A stretch of 64,000 nt of DNA, taken from NCBI RefSeq assembly GCF_029892785.1, contig NZ_JARXXA010000007.1:124001-188000 (forward strand), written 5' to 3'. The DNA comes from Parabacteroides sp. PH5-46 (GTDB lineage: Bacteria > Bacteroidota > Bacteroidia > Bacteroidales > Tannerellaceae). The stretch's first letter is position 1. Every line of letters starts with the position of its first letter. Below the pieces are notes generated by a model that was given only the letters and a program-made list of their open reading frames with translations, was not told the origin of the DNA and did no database searches. Of this stretch, positions 60,494 through 64,000 are shown piece after piece. A program made the position numbers and the translations under genes.

Positions 60494-62956
60494 TTAGACA
60501 GGGTCTACATCGTAGTGGACCAGTAACTGTTTGAATGGAAGGTATCTTTGCATCTCGGCATGGATACCTTCTATTATTTCACGTACAGGGGCTATAGCGG
60601 CTGCCACCTCTATTTTCAGAAGTATTTTTCGCACATGAAAGGTCTGCACACGGGTAATCGGAGGAGTTACCGGACCTAACACGCGATCTCCCAAGCGGGC
60701 TCGTAAGCTATCGGCATATAGCGTAGACATTTGCTGCAAGGTATCCTCGTTTCTGCTACGTATAACCAAGACAATCAGCCGATAATAGGGCGGGTATTTA
60801 AAGATGCTTCGTTCACTCAGTTGCAGCTGCACCATCTCTTCGTAATTGAAGTTCTGCACCATACGGATAATAGGATGCTCCGGCTGGGAGGTTTGCAGGA
60901 TAACCATTCCCTGCTTGTCGCGCCTTCCGGCCCTGCCGCTCACCTGCACCATCAGTTGATACGCCCTTTCGTGGGCACGGAAGTCCGGGAAGTTCAATAG
61001 GCTGTCGGCATTCAGGATACCAACTACCCCTACATTCCCAAAGTCCAAGCCTTTAGACAGCATCTGAGTACCTATCAGTATCTGAGTTTTCCCCTTTTCA
61101 AAATCGGCAATAATGCGCTCGTAAGCTGTACGTGTACGAGCTGAGTCGAAATCCATCCGCTCTACAGTGGCAGAGGGGAACAGGGAGGTTACCTCCTCCT
61201 CCACCTTTTCGGTACCAAAGCCCAACATCTTCAGTTCTGTACTCTGGCATTGAGGACATTGCCTGGGTTGCTGTTCCGCGTGTCCGCAATAGTGGCACTC
61301 CAGGCGGTTATGGTATTTGTGATAGGTCAGGCTCACATCGCAATTGATGCAATGGGGTACCCAGCCACAGCTTTTACATTCTATCATAGGAGCAAAGCCC
61401 CGGCGGTTTTGGAATAAGATACTTTGTTCTCCTTTCTCCAGCCCGGCGGTTATTTTCTGCACCAGTTGGGGGGAGAAAAGTGTATCTTTCATGATCTTCC
61501 TACGTCTCAAGTCCTTGATATCTACAGGGATGATCTCCGGCATCAGGCAGTCGCCATAACGCGTTTTCAACTCTACCAGGCCGAACTTACCCGTCAAAGC
61601 ATTATAGTAAGAGTCGATGGAGGGAGTAGCTGATCCCAGCAGGGTTTTGGCGCCATGCATACCGGCCAGGATAATAGCGGCATTGCGGGCATGATAGCGT
61701 GGAGCTGGGTCTTGCTGTTTGTAGGTATTCTCATGTTCCTCGTCTACAATAATCAAACCCAGATCCTTGAAGGGCAAAAAGAGGGAGGAACGAACACCCA
61801 GCACAAGCATAGGCTCTCCGCCATACAGGAGTTTGTTCCATACTTCCACCCGCTCATTGTCTGAAAACTTGGAGTGATACACCAAAAGTTTGTCTCCAAA
61901 CAGACGGGCCAGTCGCTCCGTTATCTGAGTGGTGATAGCTATTTCCGGCAAGAGGTAAAGCACCTGTCGGCCTTGGTTCAGTACCTCATCGATCAGGTGA
62001 GTGTAGACTTCCGTTTTCCCACTGGAGGTTACACCATACAACAGGCAGACGTCTTTCGTCTGGAAGGCATCATGTATCTCAAGATTGGCTTTCTTCTGAG
62101 CGTCGCTCAGCGGACTTAGGGGTTGCAAGCGGCAGACCTGCATCTGCAGGCGCCCTACTTCTTTCTCGTAGCTCTCCAGAATACCCCGCTTGAGTAGTCC
62201 ACCCAAGGTAGCGGCAGAACAGCCGGTACGCTCCTGCAACTCTTTCCTGGAGAGCTCCTTTGCCAACTGAGGGTTCAAGACATGGCTGATATCCAGGTAG
62301 CTGAGCAGCAAAGCCTCTTGCTTGGCAGCCCGCTTCAGGACTGTAAAGGCTTCTGCCAACTTTTCTTCATTATGATAGGCGGCAGACAGGCGGATATAGG
62401 TCTGCATCTTGGGGGTAAAGCCCCTCTTCATTTCCTCGCTTACTTCCACGGCTCCGCGTGCCATCAGAGAAGCTACGATGGGGACTACGTTTTTCAGTCC
62501 GGTTTTCTTCTCCAGCTCAGAGATCGTCAGCCGGTCCTTGCCGCCAAAAGCATCCAGCAAAGCTTGTTCATTCTTTCGTAAGGGAGTCTCCGCTTCATAC
62601 GACTCGTGCACTTCTACCACTGTTTCACTTTCCAGCTTCAGTCCGGAAGGGACAGCTGCCTTGTACACATCCCCCAATTTGCATATATAATAAGAGGAAA
62701 TCCATTGCCAGAAGCGAAGTTGGGGGCGGCGCAAGATAGGCGTGGCATCCAGCAAGGCGTAAATTTCTTTAATCTCAAAGTCGGTTTCAGGCGTACGCTC
62801 ATGCACCATCACTACAATAGCTGTATAGTAGCGCTTTTTCCCAAAAGGCACCAAAACCCGGCATCCCGGGCTTATCGCTTTTTCCAAATCCGCAGGAATA
62901 CGATAGGTGTACGTATTTTCCAAGGGAAGCGGAAGTATGACATCTGTGTACTTCAT
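60494..62956 (-). CDS. priA: Primosomal replication protein N' (helicase)
   Basis: An 820-residue protein that restarts replication at stalled forks. It has the N-terminal 3'-DNA-binding domain (YTDVILPLPLENTYTYRIPA), a winged-helix domain, helicase lobe 1 with Walker A GVTSSGKTEVY and DEEH box (IIVDEEHENTYKQQD), the zinc-binding Cys pairs (CKSCGWVPHCINCD, CHYCGHAEQQPRQCPQC) and lobe 2 (IGTQMLSKGLDFGNVGVVGI, then QVSGRAGRRDKQG). Length and domain order are normal. Confidence 0.97.
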   Translation of the reverse strand: MKYTDVILPLPLENTYTYRIPADLEKAISPGCRVLVPFGKKRYYTAIVVMVHERTPETDFEIKEIYALLDATPILRRPQLRFWQWISSYYICKLGDVYKAAVPSGLKLESETVVEVHESYEAETPLRKNEQALLDAFGGKDRLTISELEKKTGLKNVVPIVASLMARGAVEVSEEMKRGFTPKMQTYIRLSAAYHNEEKLAEAFTVLKRAAKQEALLLSYLDISHVLNPQLAKELSRKELQERTGCSAATLGGLLKRGILESYEKEVGRLQMQVCRLQPLSPLSDAQKKANLEIHDAFQTKDVCLLYGVTSSGKTEVYTHLIDEVLNQGRQVLYLLPEIAITTQITERLARLFGDKLLVYHSKFSDNERVEVWNKLLYGGEPMLVLGVRSSLFLPFKDLGLIIVDEEHENTYKQQDPAPRYHARNAAIILAGMHGAKTLLGSATPSIDSYYNALTGKFGLVELKTRYGDCLMPEIIPVDIKDLRRRKIMKDTLFSPQLVQKITAGLEKGEQSILFQNRRGFAPMIECKSCGWVPHCINCDVSLTYHKYHNRLECHYCGHAEQQPRQCPQCQSTELKMLGFGTEKVEEEVTSLFPSATVERMDFDSARTRTAYERIIADFEKGKTQILIGTQMLSKGLDFGNVGVVGILNADSLLNFPDFRAHERAYQLMVQVSGRAGRRDKQGMVILQTSQPEHPIIRMVQNFNYEEMVQLQLSERSIFKYPPYYRLIVLVIRSRNEDTLQQMSTLYADSLRARLGDRVLGPVTPPITRVQTFHVRKILLKIEVAAAIAPVREIIEGIHAEMQRYLPFKQLLVHYDVDPV

Positions 62957-62975
62957 CTACTATCTAATAAAAAAA

Positions 62976-62998
62976 GGCATGAGTTAAAAACCCATGCC
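62976..62998 (-). terminator. Terminator of the small beta-barrel gene
   Basis: GGCATG (62976-62981) and CATGCC (62993-62998) close a hairpin with a short loop; on the minus strand it is followed by seven T residues. It ends the gene at 63024-63617 just before priA. Confidence 0.7.
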
Positions 62999-63023
62999 AA
63001 ATATACTTTAAATCTGTCGCTAA

Positions 63024-63617
63024 TTAAAATAAAATAGCTGCAGAGATCGTCCAACCGCGATGTTTTCCGCCTTCTGAAGCGCCGGCAGTATCCTTAAGAC
63101 TGTAGTTGTCTGTCAAGCCTAAGCCATAATTGAAGCCAACCTGCAAATGACTGAGTAACTCTACACCCAGACCTAAATTCAAACCGGCACCAAATGACTT
63201 GGTTTTAATCTGCGAACCTATATTTTGAGGCATGTCCCATATCTTGTCTCCTCCTACACGGAAGCCTACATAAGGACCCGCAGCAAAATATCCTTTCACT
63301 ACCGGAAGACCAAATTTCCATTTAAAATTAACCGGCACGTCAATATAATCGGTATTAAATGATTCTCTGCCTGCATCCATTCCCTTCTGAGAATATAGGA
63401 TGGCAGCATCAAAGCCAATCCCCGTATACGGCACCATAACTTCAAGCATAGGCCCAATATTGAAACCCGTACGATTGTCTGATTCTATAATATCGCTACT
63501 GAAATGAACGGAGGAAATATTGATCCCCCCTTTTATCCCAAAATTGATCTGCGCACTTGCCGAGAGGGCTGTAAATATCATCAAAACACCTGCTATTAAG
63601 CCTACAATTCTCTTCAT
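63024..63617 (-). CDS. Small outer-membrane beta-barrel protein (PorT-like fold)
   Basis: A 197-residue protein with a signal peptide (MKRIVGLIAGVLMIFTALSA, cleavage near ASA-QI). The mature part is a run of amphipathic strands with Gly and aromatic residues (INFGIKGGINISSVHF, PYVGFRVGGDKIWDMP, NLGLGVELLSHLQVGFNYGL), ending in Phe (ISAAILF) as outer-membrane barrels do. It belongs to the broad PorT/outer-membrane beta-barrel family of Bacteroidetes. The specific role is unknown. Confidence 0.8.
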   Translation of the reverse strand: MKRIVGLIAGVLMIFTALSASAQINFGIKGGINISSVHFSSDIIESDNRTGFNIGPMLEVMVPYTGIGFDAAILYSQKGMDAGRESFNTDYIDVPVNFKWKFGLPVVKGYFAAGPYVGFRVGGDKIWDMPQNIGSQIKTKSFGAGLNLGLGVELLSHLQVGFNYGLGLTDNYSLKDTAGASEGGKHRGWTISAAILF

Positions 63618-63781
63618 ACAATCATTGTTTTATAATTATTAATCACATGCAAATAAAGATACTTTCCAAATAATAAACAAATTTTTAGCAGAAAGTGTTC
63701 TCGGCGGAAAGAGATTGTGCACCGGGTGAATCTCTTTTGTAAAAAACATATTAACTTAGCAGTCTCATCAAGCGAAAGGAC

Positions 63782-64000
63782 ATGGACGCAGATACAAAGA
63801 TTGCAATCATAGGTTTAGGCTACGTCGGGCTGCCCCTGGCGATCGAATTCGGGAAGAAATACAAAACGCTGGGTTTCGATATCAGCGAAGAGCGCGTACA
63901 GGAATTATGCGAAGGCAAGGATCATACCAAAGAAGCCGATATTAGTAACTTACAGCAGATATTGCACCTCCGGGCGAAGGATCCGGAGCAAGGGCTAGCG
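63782..64000 (+). CDS. Nucleotide-sugar dehydrogenase, N-terminal part (cut by window edge)
   Basis: The 73 visible codons begin MDADTKIAIIGLGYVGLPLA, with the NAD-binding GxGxxG motif (Gly11, Gly13, Gly16) of the UDP-glucose/UDP-HexNAc dehydrogenase family. EFGKKYKTLGFDISEERVQE follows, closest to the TviB/WbpO/CapL group that oxidises UDP-GalNAc or UDP-ManNAc to uronic acids. The catalytic Cys is outside the window. Such genes usually stand in capsule or O-antigen loci, so a polysaccharide cluster may start here. Confidence 0.85.
   Translation, partial: MDADTKIAIIGLGYVGLPLAIEFGKKYKTLGFDISEERVQELCEGKDHTKEADISNLQQILHLRAKDPEQGLA

Overview
The window is a stretch of a Bacteroidales chromosome, most likely Parabacteroides or a close relative. 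I infer this from several features: a SusC/SusD glycan-uptake pair, periplasmic and lipoprotein glycosidases, promoters of the Bacteroidetes type (TTTG, about 20 bp, TAnnTTTG), A/T-rich start regions without Shine-Dalgarno sites, DUF3467 near rpoC, and moderate G+C. Species cannot be fixed from the sequence alone.

Layout. 1-9 kb: an N-terminal ROK kinase fragment, divergent from an ABC-F protein that sits in a likely operon with an LtaS-like membrane sulfatase-fold enzyme; then pirin, a secreted M64 peptidase, a helix-turn-helix regulator, and two secreted proteins sharing one domain. 9-11 kb: DUF3467, a repeat-rich non-coding stretch of about 850 bp, and an AraC regulator. 11-24 kb: the transcription/translation core, all on the minus strand, in the order tRNA-Thr(UGU), Tyr, Gly, Thr(GGU), tuf, tRNA-Trp, secE, nusG, rplK, rplA, rplJ, rplL, rpoB, rpoC. 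It has a recognisable promoter, a strong hairpin between rplL and rpoB, and a terminator after rpoC. 24-29 kb: hpf, a XerC-type recombinase, rpsU, mtnA, a lipoprotein and an AraC regulator. 29-39 kb: mainly exported or housekeeping hydrolases (DUF1593, Xaa-Pro aminopeptidase, beta-lactamase-fold enzyme, alpha/beta hydrolase, C1B peptidase) plus a gamma-carbonic-anhydrase-like protein and a CBM9-like lipoprotein. 39-51 kb: a polysaccharide utilisation locus (SusC, SusD, GH2 beta-galactosidase, GH63-like glycosidase) with a TPR/LuxR-type regulator upstream. 51-64 kb: DUF3843-like protein, Kdo transferase, gltX, 7TM-HD hydrolase, low-molecular-weight phosphatase, aspartic protease, an outer-membrane protein with repeats, priA, a small beta-barrel protein, and the first 73 codons of a nucleotide-sugar dehydrogenase that may open a capsule locus.

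The most unusual signal lies between the genes. Three intergenic regions (near 30.3, 48.9 and 58.9 kb) each carry three to five units spaced exactly 22 bp apart. Each unit is an imperfect palindrome, but the sequences differ completely between arrays. A fourth region (9.4-9.7 kb) has a 21-bp array followed by a 71-bp inverted repeat built of 10-bp steps. I do not recognise these as a described element. Other points of note are an ABC-F protein with one ATP site consistently dismantled, a tRNA-Thr acceptor-stem mismatch, and a structured leader before the 59.3-kb gene.
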